Shown one piece after another: positions 11,061 to 23,114 of a DNA stretch of 64,000 bases (position 1 is its first letter; each line of letters starts with the position of its first letter). The notes below the pieces were generated by a model, which was not told the origin of the DNA, did not search any database, and saw nothing but the letters and a program-made list of their open reading frames with translations. Position numbers and translations under genes: made by a program. Source of the stretch: Pteria penguin (lineage: Eukaryota; Mollusca; Bivalvia; Pterioida; Pteriidae); contig CM068587.1 of NCBI GenBank assembly GCA_035048485.1, forward strand, positions 31,171,001-31,235,000. Reading direction: 5' to 3'.

Positions 11061-11885
11061 CTAACAAAACTTAAACATAAAACCGCCCGCGCGGAACTTT
11101 TTTATGACTTTAACACTGCAAAAATAATAATGCAAAATAGAATCCACTTTTTGTTATGTTTCTGTGACATACGTGTACGTGATGTAATCTTGTTTGGCTA
11201 GCCGTACCCCTTTCGAATAAAATAAAAGAAAGATAATAAAGGAACATTACTTTTTCACCTCGATAAACAAGAATGTATATTTTTTTTTTCAAATTTCTTG
11301 AACGTTAGATAGACATAGGCTTACACAGAAGAAAGGAGGAATGTCTCTTTAAAGGGTTGGCCTTTTTGTGGGTCAGTATAACCTAAAACCAAACGACTCT
11401 TGAGCAACTACAGTACATTCGACAAAATTATATTGTATTCAACAAAAACAATTGTGAATGGCCTCTTATACAACGCTGTTATCTGTCGCTGGCTTTGTCT
11501 GCGTTTTACAGGTGTTTCACATACATTGTAGGAGTTAACGCAGTCGTTAATTCTATGTATTCAGTTTAAGAAAAATACAACTGCTTGTTGAGTGGCAGTG
11601 TAATGTCATAATGCGAATGAAATATGAGATATAAACCGGACGCACAAAACAAAACCTAGGTCAAACCACTGATAAAATTTCAAAGGAATGAGAAAGGGGG
11701 GGGGGGGGTCTCAACAGAAGCTACACTCCTCCTTCTTCGATCTGTCAGTATGTCTTTTATCTTTTTATTAGTAATCGTGTGCGCATAAAGCAATTTATCT
11801 AAGTTCAACTACACAATATATCAATGATACTGCTTGGAAACTATTTGCTCTAGGCACTATAGTGTATAAGACATACATGTACACA

Positions 11886-12375
11886 CGAGATACTAAGTCA
11901 TACGCACGAGATAATAAGTCATGCGCAATAGTTAGTAAGGCATACCCATGAGATACTTAGTCATACGTACGAGATAATAAATTATACGAACGAGAAACAA
12001 AGGGAGCAACCATTGGGGGGGGGGGGGGGGGGGGGGTGGAAGACTTTCACCGGTTTGAATATTTTTTGCCCAATTTCAGAGCCGGATTATTATTAATTTT
12101 TTTTATTTATTTATTGTTTTTTTTTTGCCGGCCCTTCGGGCCGGATTATTTTTTTCCCCAAAATTCGAGCCGGACTTTTTTTTTTGCAAAGTTTTCCTGC
12201 CCCACCCCCATAAAAATCAAATGGTTGCCCCCTAAGTCATATGCACTACTTAATAAGTCATACGGACAAAATACTAAGTTATAGGCACTAGTTAGTTAGT
12301 AAGTCGTGCGCACGAGATACTGAGTCATGTGCACAAGTTACATGTACTTAGTCATACGTATGGGTTGCTAAGTCA
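11886..12375. repeat. Minisatellite of about 23 bp, interrupted by a MITE
   Basis: Units like ACGAGATACTAAGTCATACG occur at 11886-11995 and resume at 12234-12375. The gap is filled by the inverted-repeat element at 12001-12233, so the array existed before the insertion. Confidence 0.7.
12001..12233. mobile_element. MITE with GGGGGCAACCATT ends, inserted in a minisatellite
   Basis: Left end AGGGAGCAACCATT plus a long G-run; right end AAATGGTTGCCCCCT is its inverse. A GC hairpin (GCCGGCCCTTCGGGCCGG) sits near the middle. No transposase. No clean target duplication, possibly because the target was itself repetitive. Confidence 0.7.
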
Positions 12376-12605
12376 GACGTATGTATATGTAGGTGTGTAT
12401 GTGTGAAGGTGTATGTGTAGCTGTGTGGTGCAACTCCTCAAAATACTTGTCTGTAATTCAATGAAACTTTGCACAATGGAAAATTGCAATATACAGATAT
12501 GCATAGAAGGAAATAATTGCCGTTATATGCTTTATATTTGTGTTACGGTAGTTGGACATAAATTAATTAGTATATATATTAATCAATTCATGTATTTATT
12601 AATCT

Positions 12606-12768
12606 CAGTGGCGGATCCAGGATTTCCGAAAAAAGGGGGGGGGGGGGTTCCAAATGGGTATTAGCCAAACTTCTCAGCCATTTTTGGTGCAAAATCTGGA
12701 TTTCTACTAGTAAATATGTGACCAGCAAGGGGGGGGGCAGTCCCCCCCCCAATCTAAACCCGCTACTG
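12606..12768 (+). mobile_element. MITE, CAGTGGCGGATCC family
   Basis: Starts CAGTGGCGGATCCAGGATTT and ends CCCGCTACTG (one substitution from the family terminus). Interior CAGCCATTTTTGGTGCAAA as in the copy at 27. AATCT sits next to both ends, a possible partial target duplication. Confidence 0.75.
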
Positions 12769-13774
12769 AATCTATTTCGTATTTAGAATTTTTCAGTTCT
12801 GACAATATCATCTTGCCGTCACAACTCTTCCTAAACACCAGAAAGGATGTCATACATGACCAATACTTGTTTTACTGGAAGAATCATACTATAATAAATC
12901 CTCCTAAACACATCAGATCTCTTACCAGGACACGTCGTACCAAAAACAGCTCAAAATCAATACCATATCAGGACATGTCGTACAAAAAAGAGCACAGAAT
13001 CAATACCATAGCCTCTGAACGAAAAACTACACATCTGTGGAGTAGACATAGGCACTACTTGTACCACCATTAAACAGGTCAAATTGCTTACTGTAAATCA
13101 CATTTATTTTGCATGGAATTTAAATTTTGCGAGTATGAGTCAAAGCGAGACCTTGTTAACCTTAATTTCATTATTTGAAAAAAATGATATAATATGCATG
13201 GCTTCTCGGGAAAATTATGAATACTGGACTAGTGATATTCTGACACTCTACCAGCAGCAGTATCGATCCAATAGTAATAAACATATCAAATTGGCGCGAT
13301 ATAATTGTTCTTTGTTTCCCCGCATCGTATTTGATTTTTAAAGTTGTGAGGCTGTGACAATTTCTATACAGTTCGCTACACCCATCGTCCCAATGCAGAG
13401 TTGAACTAGTTTCGTGTTTTGGCATTAATTGGCGATGTGGCTATCAGAAGATTCTTTTCTCCCTCCCCCCCCCCGCCCCCGCCCCCAAGCACTTGGTCCC
13501 ACCTTTGGATTATAAGGGTTATGAATGCCCACAGTGGAATGTTGTTGTAACGTTTTTATCCATAACATTGTTATTATACGTCTTTCTCCCTTATGCATAG
13601 ATTTATGTGAATCTGCCTCTATAGACATCAAATCTGGACACTTTTGCTAAAGAATGAAGACATCTACTCAGTTGTATGACAAAGTCGCCACGAACTGAGA
13701 AAAGACATCACAAAAATAATCGATAGTAATGCAGTTGTAGTACCGAATTAAGAGGCCTAATTGATATGGCAGTA

Positions 13775-14135
13775 GTCAATAAATTGATGTGTTTAACCAG
13801 TTTACGGGCCCACGTTCCCACTCACCATAAATGCAGTACAATCAAAGAACACACCTAAAATGTTTAGATAATCCTCCATATAGAGCAAATGATCAACAGA
13901 TTACTCAAGTTAAGAGATCATAAAACATGATCACGACTATTGAAAGCAAGTTACGGTCCCTGATCTCTGTGGAAGCTTCGACTCGAAAGAGACGACTCTC
14001 AGGCCCTTCACACCTCTACAAAGGTGTAGACAAGGCCAGTTTTAATGTCCCCACCGCCTTGTTAATCATAGTCGGTAAGGCTATAGAGGGGCCCAATACA
14101 AGACTTAAGGCCTTTGTGATGGCAAAGAATATATA
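13775..14135 (+). repeat. Solo copy of the arm of the 18-kb foldback element
   Basis: TTTAACCAGTTTACGGGCCC, TTCCCACTCACC, a TAGATAATCCTCCATATAGAG stretch, and TAGAGGGGCCCAATACAAGACT parallel the sequence at 18060-18480 and, in reverse complement, 19440-19770. No coding sequence. A diverged single arm. Confidence 0.5.
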
Positions 14136-15755
14136 GCTATTGATCAACAATTTATTGACATCAAACATATCATGAATTTCGAACATGTGCTTATTCGATT
14201 GTGAACTGATCTTACTGACTATTTTATTATGCTTAATATACTATACTGTAAAGATTTACCATTTGTAAATGCATGACGTAATAAGCAATTTCGTTTTTGC
14301 CTACAGTATGTGTCTCAGATTGTAGAGGGATAGGAACCATTTTTAAGACTGTTGGCAACCATGGAGGACACTTGTCAGTTTAAGATATTTTGAGTAAATG
14401 TCAAAATAAATCAGAGGCTTTTTCATGTAAAAATTGATTTTAAAGAATAAACACGTGGAACAATATCTGTATGTTCCACGTATACAGAGGGGCAGAACTA
14501 CATTCTAGCCCAACAAAATATGTTAACAACAAAACATGTATACCTTTAGTGAGAAGTTCAAAGACTTAATCGAACAGTCAAAACACTAAACCAAACGCAC
14601 CCTCTCAACCGATTTACACATTACGTAAAACCATAACATCACCAAAATAGCACCTAGGAAGTATACAAGTACTTTCAAATGTTGATATTAAAGAGATCCA
14701 GTCTCAGCCTTGTGTTGTGTCATCGTACATGAATACTTGTGAAGATGACACTTACATTCTGTCACAATATACTAGAGATCACATAAATTTCGAGGTACTT
14801 CAAAGTTGCTCAGCGAAAGAACCAAACATACTGCAAATGCATACTTTTACGTATCAGAAAAATGGACCGTGATTTCAGACAGTGTTTTTTCCAACATTCT
14901 CCCTTCTTTCTTATTTAATTCTGTCTAATTTGAACATGTACACTACGTGCGCTAATTAAGCCACGGTTGTCACCTTGATGGTGATTGCTAAATCAGTACG
15001 ACTCTCATCTTACAATCAGCTATGTCTTTAATATTCTCATGTTTGCTATGCACGTCTTTGGTCGATTTTGTCATACAGTTGAAATATACCCCCCTTCTTT
15101 CTCTACCTAAAGGAGAATTTTATTTATGACTACTATATGCCATGTTTATATATGTGATATAAAACAAACAGTAATTTATGCTTGGATTATAACGTGCTCT
15201 CATCGTTCTATCAATTTGACTTACGTACACTTTTCTGATTTCGATCTTTTCAAACTGAAGAGAGTTTGCTCAAAGTGTCGCGTTATCCTGGGTTCTGATG
15301 TTGCGTGGTTGTGGCGCTTTCTGTATAATGTCGGTCAACATTCAACTCTTGTGAGAAGTGTTAATTTATGTTGCTTAATTCTAAGCTACTAGCCAAAGAA
15401 AGGACGTAAATCCCTCGTAACGATGCGTAGTGCTACGTAGCTGAACAGAACTTCAGACTTTCCACCACGCAGTGTTATCAAGCGTAAAAATGACTTCATC
15501 GAAATTTGTATTTCAAAATGACGGACAAATTAAATATTAACCATTTTATGGAATGTTATCATTTCTTGATGCCTTTGCGCAGTGAAAATACATGTAGATA
15601 ATCCTGTTGGCATTAACATTTACAATTCACAGACGCCTAATGCTATGTATAAATGTTATAAGTAAAACAAAATATACAAATATAGGTGTAATTTGACTTA
15701 ACCCCGAACTTTTAAGTGGAGGAATAAGAGAAATCGAGGTCTACTAATCTAGAGG
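14136..15755. other. Intergenic DNA, nothing recognised
   Basis: AT-rich unique-looking sequence. The small open frames (for example 15126-15392) lack splice context, domains or protein-like bias. Confidence 0.4.
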
Positions 15756-15829
15756 GTGGCCGCTATGGTTCTGAGCGGAATATACGTCTCATGCACGATT
15801 TCAAAGAACCTTGAATGTTCACAGTTCTC

Positions 15830-17010
15830 TATTGTTGTGAATGCTACAGTAATACTTTACAACATCAGTCGTTCATTGTTCCCCATTGTTGTGAATGCTA
15901 CAGTAACACTTTACAACATCAGTCGTCCATTGTTCTCCATTGTTGTGAATGCTACAGTAACACTTTACAACATCAGTCGTTCATTGTTCCCCATTGTTGT
16001 CAATGCTACAGTAACACTTTACAACATCAGTCGTCCATTGTTCTCCATTGTTGTGAATGCTACAGTAACACTTTACAACATCAGTCGTTCATTGTTCCCC
16101 ATTGTTGTCAATGCTACAGTAACACATTACAACATCAGTCGTCCATTGTTCTCCATTGTTGTGAATGCTACAGTAACACTTTACAACATCAGTCGTCCAT
16201 TGTTCTCCATTGTTGTGAATGCTACAGTAACACTTTACAACATTAGTCGTTCATTGTTCCCCATTGTTGTGAATGCTACAGTAACACTTTACAACATCAG
16301 TCGTTCATTGTTCCCCATTGTTGTCAATGCTACAGTAACACTTTACAACATCAGTCGTCCATTGTTCTCTATTGTTGTGAATGCTACAGTAACACTTTAC
16401 AACATCAGTCGTTCATTGTTCCCCATTGTTGTCAATGCTACAGTAACACTTTACAACATCAGTCGTCCATTGTTCTCCATTGTTGTGAATGCTACAGTAA
16501 CACTTTACAACATCAGTCGTCCATTGTTCTCCATTGTTGTGAATGCTACAGTAACACTTTACAACATTAGTCGTTCATTGTTCCCCATTGTTGTGAATGC
16601 TACAGTAACACTTTACAGCATCAGTCGTTCATTGTTCCCCATTGTTGTCAATGCTACAGTAACACTTTACAACATCAGTCGTCCATTGTTCTCTATTGTT
16701 GTGAATGCTACAGTAACACTTTACAACATCAGTCGTTCATTGTTCTCCATTGTTGTCAATGCTACAGTAACACTTTACAACATCAGTCGTCCATTGTTCT
16801 CTATTGTTGTCAATGCTACAGTAACACTTTACAACATCAGTCGTCCATTGTTCCCCATTATTGTCAATGCTACAGTAACACTTTACAACATCAGTCGGCC
16901 ATTGTTCTCCATTGTTGTGAATGCTACAGTAACATTTTACAACATCAGTCGTTCATTGTTCCCCATTGTTGTCTATGCTACAGTAATACACTACTATATC
17001 AGTCGTATTC
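15830..17010. repeat. 54-bp minisatellite, about 22 units
   Basis: Each unit runs from ATTGTTGTGAATGCTACAGT through CATCAGTCGTTCATTGTTCC plus CC. Because 54 is a multiple of three, one forward frame stays open for 450 codons (15756-17108) and a second for 143. Units differ at a few fixed sites (GTG/GTC, TCA/CCA, CCC/TCC/TCT). Units 6-11 and 12-17 share the same order of variants, including a CATTAG variant at 16241 and 16565, so a 324-bp block of six units was duplicated. The array is best treated as non-coding, although the frame reads IVVNATVTLYNISRSLFP per unit with glycosylation-like NAT and NIS sequons. Confidence 0.9.
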
Positions 17011-17108
17011 TGCATCGATGTACCATTGATATTCAAACAGTAAAATGCCCTATGCTCGTCCATAGGGTCAATGACCTATGCCCCCCCCCCCCAGACTTCA
17101 GACGCTAG

Positions 17109-17755
17109 AGAATCCTTCGTGATTCATCTATATTCCTTTACGGACTAAGATTATATTGATCTGTGAATTATGCCATGATGTTACACCCTAGAAAGTTAAG
17201 CCTGCCAAGGCTAAATAGTGACTTCAGAGATTGGTGCTATGGCAAAAAGCAGTGGAAAAATCCCATATTTTTCTCTCCAATGATCTGTGCTTAAAACAGT
17301 TAATATGGATAAAAAATGACGATGTTCTAGCGTAAAGATGTTTTATGTGTTATCATTCACAAATATAACGGTGTAGACCTCGCACGTCTTTCCTCGTGTA
17401 GATCCGCCCCCGAAGTATGTCGAATAAGTACTTATTACGTGTCACACGAGGAATACTGTTGATGTAAAGTTATCTTCAGGAAAGATGGATGAATATATCT
17501 GTACTATATAACATTTACTTTATTTGAATAATACATCTCCATTCTATACACCATTGTACATTATCAGTAAAACAAACAAGGGAATGATTTAAGACAACCA
17601 GCACTTCGTAAGTGCTTAGGTAATAATACGCGTGTTAAAATTTGTTTAAAAGAAATGTATCCCCTAGTTTCGATGATCTTATGAATTAGTATTTATCATT
17701 TGAAAAAAAAAAATCTAACATGTCTATTGCCGTTTGATCCAATAATATATGTTAA
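17109..17755. other. Unique sequence left of duplicated copy A
   Basis: No gene seen. The last bases before the duplication are ATATATGTTAAA, not related to the sequence left of copy B. Confidence 0.4.
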
Positions 17756-18046
17756 AATTTCGCTAGCTGAATGAATAATACAATATGCAAAATAAAAGTG
17801 ATTTACGCTAAACTGTAATTTGGAGTGTTATTAGGACAAAACACCATTGATGAGACAAATGTGAATAAATTGTGATTTATAATGAATACATCATTTTGAA
17901 GACCAGAAAACTGACATATGACTCAGATGTTGGACAAAATCGCAATGGGCATGCAGAGCAACAAGAATAAGCACATAAAACGACATCTCGAATATGTGGT
18001 GGTAATACAGTTATGGTACTAACATAGGGTAATCAATGGATGCGAC

Positions 18047-19772
18047 TTTCGACACTGATTTGGTGTGGTTAACCGGTTTGGGGGTCAACCTTCCCACTTA
18101 GCACAATGGCAGTACTTACAATAGAAATCATACATTTGAAATTTTATAAATAATGCTCAATAGAGGAAAAAAAAGTTTAACAGGTTCCTGAAGTGAAGAG
18201 ATCAAATAATAAATAACACATTATATATGCTATAGAAAATATGCAATACAATGTATAGATAAGTGATAACAACATTAGCCAATTAGATCTGTCTTTCAGA
18301 AAGCTAGCTAAGGTCTCTGATATTTAAAAGCCCCGATCAAAGGTTAGAGGGAATGAGATTCTGGGACTTTTGTCCCCTACAATAGACAAGGCGCCGTCAC
18401 AAACCCTTGTTAGTCACAGTACTACGCATAAAGAGAAGTCTGTATAAGGCTTTAGAGGGGTAAATACAAGACTTATACTGTCGATGTAAAAGGCGATAAT
18501 CGAGTTTACAATTACATGCATGCCATTTGTCAGTGAAGCTATCCTACGTATATGCTCAGTGACCATCGTTTTATACTAATGAATCCTATCTACGGTATCA
18601 CAACATACTTGTCTGGTCGACAGGGGATTTTTTTTTTCTTTTCTCCTGCTTGGTACCTGGTTCTTCTTAAGATTATAAATATTGATTACCAGTTTATGTT
18701 GTACATTTCGATACCCCTTCCGTTGGTTTCTTAGCATTTATATGCACTAGTAATCCTGTCTCGTGTTCTTCAATATTTCATGGTCTCTCACCGATAGTTA
18801 TTTTGTTGAATTTTCATCGTATGTAGGAGATTTATTAATCAAAGTATATTTAAATAGTGCGTCCATTTGAAAACACTTTTCTATGCTATATTGAAATGAA
18901 TAGGGTCCATACATCGATGTACCTTGCAAACGGATTGTATTTAATATAAAATCAGACATAATTTAAACGTAAATACAAGAACTTTCTTTACAATCACTCC
19001 ATCAAATATAATCACAATATTGATAACGTTATTATTACTCTTATTGAAAGCATTACAAAACAACCTGGAGAAACTAAATCTGAAATGAAAAAAAAAAACG
19101 ACGTTTAGTTGCTGAATTTTATCGGATTAAACATCTACAAACCCCATATCCCCTTGGTCTCAATGACCAATTTTTTTCAACAAGGGAACATTTCCTCTTA
19201 CCATAACAATATCAATATATTTTCACCAAGACCAGACGTTAAGAGGAAACGCAGGTCGCACGGTCGTCACCGTAATGGCAACCGCAGAAGAAATGGTAGG
19301 TTAAATAGGTCATTAAACGACCTCCTGCAAATTGCAAGAAATAATAGTCGTCACGAACTTCTACATGTACATGCAATGGCATATTCCGGTCATCAGATAA
19401 AAAAAACAAAAAGATTCTATTACGGACCTTGTCCAAACGTTTTAAGAGGAGACAAGGTCCTGATCCTCGTCCCCTCTGACTGTTTGTCGGGACTTTTATT
19501 GATCAAGGATCTGAGCTCGCTTGCAGACGGGCAGAGCACGGTCTACTTATGTTGATGTCGCTTTACATATTTTTTATACCAACATTTTATTCTATAAACG
19601 TTTCGTATATAATAGATTATTATGACCTCTCTTCTTAAGAAACCTGTTGATCCTTGTTCTCTATATAGAGGATTATTTATAAAAGTTTAAACGTGTTTCC
19701 TTTGATTGTGCTGCTTTTGCAGTGAGTGGGAAGGTGGGCGCCCGTAAACCGATTAACCACACCTATTGAGTG
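18047..19772. mobile_element. 1.7-kb foldback-like element in copy A
   Basis: The left arm (about 18047-18480: GGTGTGGTTAACCGGTTT, ACCTTCCCACTTAGC, TTTTATAAATAATGCTC, AACAGGTTCCTGAAG) reappears in reverse complement at about 19440-19772 (GGTGTGGTTAATCGGTTT, ACCTTCCCACTCACTG, TTTTATAAATAATCCTC, AACAGGTTTCTTAAG). The arms are about 75-80% alike by eye. The middle contains a 148-codon frame (19109-19555) rich in Arg and Lys. It is frameshifted in copy B by homopolymer indels, so it is probably not a gene. Confidence 0.55.
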
Positions 19773-21652
19773 GCGTTTGTTACTTCAATTTACCGTCCTA
19801 AGTCGGTATTGTAACCGCAGCACAATCGAATATTTTTGTAATGTCGTTTTGCGTGTAAATTCTACTATTATCATGGGGGGTTTTTTTGTGCAGGTCCTTG
19901 GTGGTTTGCGTCAGACAGCTTTGTCAAATGTCTTCTGTTTTCTCTTTCAGTTGACCATGATACTTAGTCGAAACCAGCATGTGATGTGAATGTTTTCGAG
20001 GGGGTTTAAAGTGTCCAATTTAATTTTCCTTTTTAGAAATTCAAAAACATTTCCTTCTATACTTACGTACGTAAGACATCTTCCAAAGTAACTGCATTTT
20101 ACCAATACATTCAATATCGCATACGAATGCTTAGTATATAACTTTGAAGAATTAAGGTCATAACTGGCTCGCAAAACTTTTATATCTCTCCACTAAGGAG
20201 TTCCTCGGAACAAATGCAGTAGATGACAAGAAAGAGAACTGCAGCATTATCAGGAATTTTGCAAATACGGACTTTTTGTCTTTTCACAAACAGGTTTATG
20301 GAAAGGTTTCAATTTCTTCACTTTATTCAGGTCATTATGTATGCAATATATTTTATTTCAAATATGAAAAATAAAATATCGAGTAATATGTTGTTTTGTC
20401 TACACATGGCAATGAACAATGTCTGAATCAGTCAATCAGTGAATTTGAATAAACTCCAAATTTTCATTTGGTAACCACATCAGACGTCACTGTGAGTCTC
20501 TATGAAAGACCATAAGAGGAAACTAGTTAAGTTTTGAAGCAAATCTATCCTAAAACTGAATAAGTAGGATATGACCTTAAAATACGGTTTAATGTTGCCG
20601 TGCAACGACTACGTATGAGGTTCAATAGGTTTACGAGTCTGCTTTGAGTTTTACATCATGCGAAGAAGAGGTACAAAACATTCCGAATGTATTATGGGGT
20701 TTGAATTTATCGTAAGAGGTAATGCAAATTTTCAGTCATATATTACTAATATCATTGTGAAGACATTAATATCAGCATTTTGATTCACTGGAGAAGCATA
20801 CATAGATAAAATAGTCTTAATTATATTTCACTTTAGGCAATAGTCATAGAAAAAAGATAAAAAAAAAAAAGATCAGGAAATTTTTTTTACTTAGAAACTG
20901 AAGACAAATACCGAACCATGCAAAGTCAGTTGTCTGGATCATTTCAGCGTTTGTCAATGGACCACATTAGAGCTTAGTATGCATATTAAATAATCACTGA
21001 CTAAGCAATCAAAAGATCATTTTAAATGAGGGGGTTGCAAATAATGATTTACAGTATGACAGGTTTCATAGTTGGTTATTGCATTTCCTAGGACCGAGAT
21101 AATTATAAAATCATAATACGACATAAATATGCCGCAGGGCACCATTGCTATAGGTAGAATTTATCGTTTGATAAGTAGAATTTCTCCATATCCCATGTCG
21201 TCATACGGATTACAGAATGAAAATGCGTACATTCAATTTATGAGGAGAGTTAAGAATTGAATACTAAATCGCATTTATGCACAGAACATGAAGGATCACC
21301 TGTGAATGACATTTCTTGCTTGAGGACATTTTAGTATGAACGATGTATGATAATTAACATTCCATCTTTCTTGTTACTAATTTACACAGTTAATGTCGTG
21401 AATGTGACTACATGTCTTTTAGTTTTTCATTGTTTTCCTATTCTTCCTGCAGTCAAATTATACATGTATTGATATATGCGCGCGTGTCCACAGATATTTG
21501 CGAGCTACAATGTATAATCGATTGTCGTTATTATATTATTATTACATATTTTGAAAATTTTATCAATAGATTATATAGAAAGTTTCCGGGCTAATATAGA
21601 GCCATAAATGCCCGCAAACTTCATATCAGCCCAGGGATTATTTCCAGTTACG

Positions 21653-21768
21653 TGACGTCATACTTATATTTGACGTCATACCGTACGAAAACAAACATGG
21701 CGGACGTACTATTAACGAAAATACTTCCATTTATAGAATTAAATGTAGATGGACGAATAAATATGTAA
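21653..21768 (+). promoter_or_regulatory. Paired CRE sites upstream of an ATGGCGG start-like site (copy A)
   Basis: TGACGTCA occurs at 21653-21660 and 21671-21678, followed 18 bp later by AACATGGCGGACG, a YY1-like motif often found at transcription starts. The ATG at 21697 opens a 23-codon frame (MADVLLTKILPFIELNVDGR and three more) ending at 21768. Copy B keeps the frame with one Ile/Leu change. This could be a real short first exon or part of a dispersed repeat, since a hairpin element follows immediately. Confidence 0.35.
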
Positions 21769-21775
21769 TAAAAAG

Positions 21776-21851
21776 GACCGCCCTCGGTCTTTTAGCGGAT
21801 GTGGCCCTCGCAAGCTCGGGCCGCTTTACCGCTCAAAGACCTCGGGCGGTC
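21776..21851. repeat. GC-rich hairpin, 76 bp (copy A)
   Basis: GACCGCCCTCGGTCTTTTAG and continuing GCGG pair with CCGCTCAAAGACCTCGGGCG and GTC. A second inner stem forms from GGCCCTCGC and AAGCTCGGGCC. Strikingly GC-rich against AT-rich flanks, so a cruciform-forming repeat or MITE core. Confidence 0.7.
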
Positions 21852-22020
21852 ATATTTCGTCGTATTCAGTCAATAACCTATAATTATTTGCCCTTAAGAC
21901 AATAAGAAATAAACTCTTTTTCCTGATGTAACGTTATCGTGGCACTATCAATAAAATACAATGGTATGCCGTCATAATCGGTCTTCTATTACAACGTCAC
22001 AAGTTCCCACCACTAGGTTT

Positions 22021-22185
22021 GGGGCAGGCTTGGTGTAATGGTTAAGTGCTTAGCTTGAGGCGCCGACGATCCGGGTTCGATTCCCGGGTTGCACCACTAT
22101 GTTTAAGAGGTTGGTAACCTCCTGCTTCCATGTCGCGATATAACTGAAATATTGTTAAAAGCGACGTAAAACACCAATCAACCAA
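22021..22185 (+). mobile_element. tRNA-derived SINE (copy A)
   Basis: GGGGCAGGCTTGGTGTAATG and GTTAAG form an A-box region (TGGTGTAATGG). GGTTCGATTCC is a near-perfect B-box and the 76-nt head ends TTGCACCA. The ends pair imperfectly, so it is a tRNA-like pseudogene head rather than a tRNA gene. The body ends TGTTAAAAGCGACGTAAAAC plus ACCAATCAACCAAC, a tail typical of bivalve SINEs. A hairpin MITE abuts the 3' end. Confidence 0.8.
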
Positions 22186-22192
22186 CCTACCA

Positions 22193-22616
22193 CTACTGTC
22201 CGCGACACTCACTTTGTAAACCAAAAAATCTGGATTTTCACTTATTTATCTTTAAAATAGTTTTACAAAATTAATATCAATCGACAGATCTTGTTTAGTC
22301 GTAACTTTTGGTGTATGTTATATGTTTCTACGAAGAAGCATTCGTATTTTATAGGGAAAAAATCATTTTAGATAATAGGGCGTTTTCTATGTTAATTTTG
22401 ACATGACGTCGCCGATGTTTTACATTGAGTCTATCTAAAATTGATTTTTTTTTTCTATAAAATATGAACGCTTCTTCAAATAATCATATAGCATACACCA
22501 AAAGTTACGACTAAACAAGATGTATCAAATGGTTTTGCCTTTTTGAAATTATTCTGAAGATGAATAACTGAAAATCCAGATTTTACAGTTTCCAGAGTGA
22601 GTGGCGCGGACAGTAG
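22193..22616. mobile_element. 424-bp near-full-length palindromic MITE (copy A)
   Basis: Starts CTACTGTCCGCGACACTCAC and ends GTGAGTGGCGCGGACAGTAG. The two halves remain complementary almost to the centre, for example AATCTGGATTTTCA with TGAAAATCCAGATT and GTAACTTTTGGTGTATG with CATACACCAAAAGTTAC. Only about 60 bp near the middle (AGGGCGTTTTC to TTTTACATTG) is unpaired. No coding content. Confidence 0.8.
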
Positions 22617-22966
22617 GTTTCACTCTCGATGAATACGGCACGTGATAGCTCTGCCCGGTAACCCGAATGTTCTTCGTAACTTTTGTGCTTCTACACATTT
22701 CTTTGACCATCTGGTTACAGGCCGGGTACAGGTATTTTATGCCGTACTTACTCTCAATCGCAATGAAGCGTCAAGGCGACTCTGATCAAACCCTTTGTGG
22801 ATCAAGTTGAATTATGACCCACACAAAATCAGAGGTGAAATCAAGCACTGAAAAGGAATAAGCATCACCTATCGTGTTAGCCGCAACAGCTCCATATATA
22901 AACATACAAATGAAACAAAATTTTTTCAACTGCACATACCATATTGTAGACATAGTAATAGAATCT

Positions 22967-23114
22967 AGCACTAGTTTGAGTTCCAGATAGAAAAAGATCA
23001 GTCGAGGGTTGGATGAATCAGCAAATCTCAACCGAAGCGTTAGCCGAGGTTGAGATATGATGATTCATTCAGCCCGAGACTGATCTTTTTCTAACTGGAA
23101 CTCAAACTAGTGCT
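22967..23114. repeat. 148-bp hairpin (copy A)
   Basis: AGCACTAGTTTGAGTTCCAG and the following ATAGAAAAAGATCAGTC are repeated in inverse at the right end. The inner part also pairs (TCTCAACCGAAGCG with CCGAGGTTGAGA and GGATGAATCA with TGATTCATTC). Copy A has one arm mismatch (CTAACTGG) that copy B lacks (CTATCTGG). Confidence 0.8.

Noticed and set aside
15756..17108. 450-codon open frame with 18-residue repeats as a secreted glycoprotein gene
   Set aside because: The frame follows from a 54-bp tandem repeat; no signal peptide, splice sites or coding-type variation were seen.
19109..19555. 148-codon Arg/Lys-rich frame as a gene
   Set aside because: Copy B, otherwise almost identical, breaks the frame twice through T-run and A-run length changes, and the region overlaps a foldback arm.
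22021..22096. Functional tRNA gene
   Set aside because: A-box and B-box are present, but the acceptor stem has mismatches and a SINE body with its tail follows.
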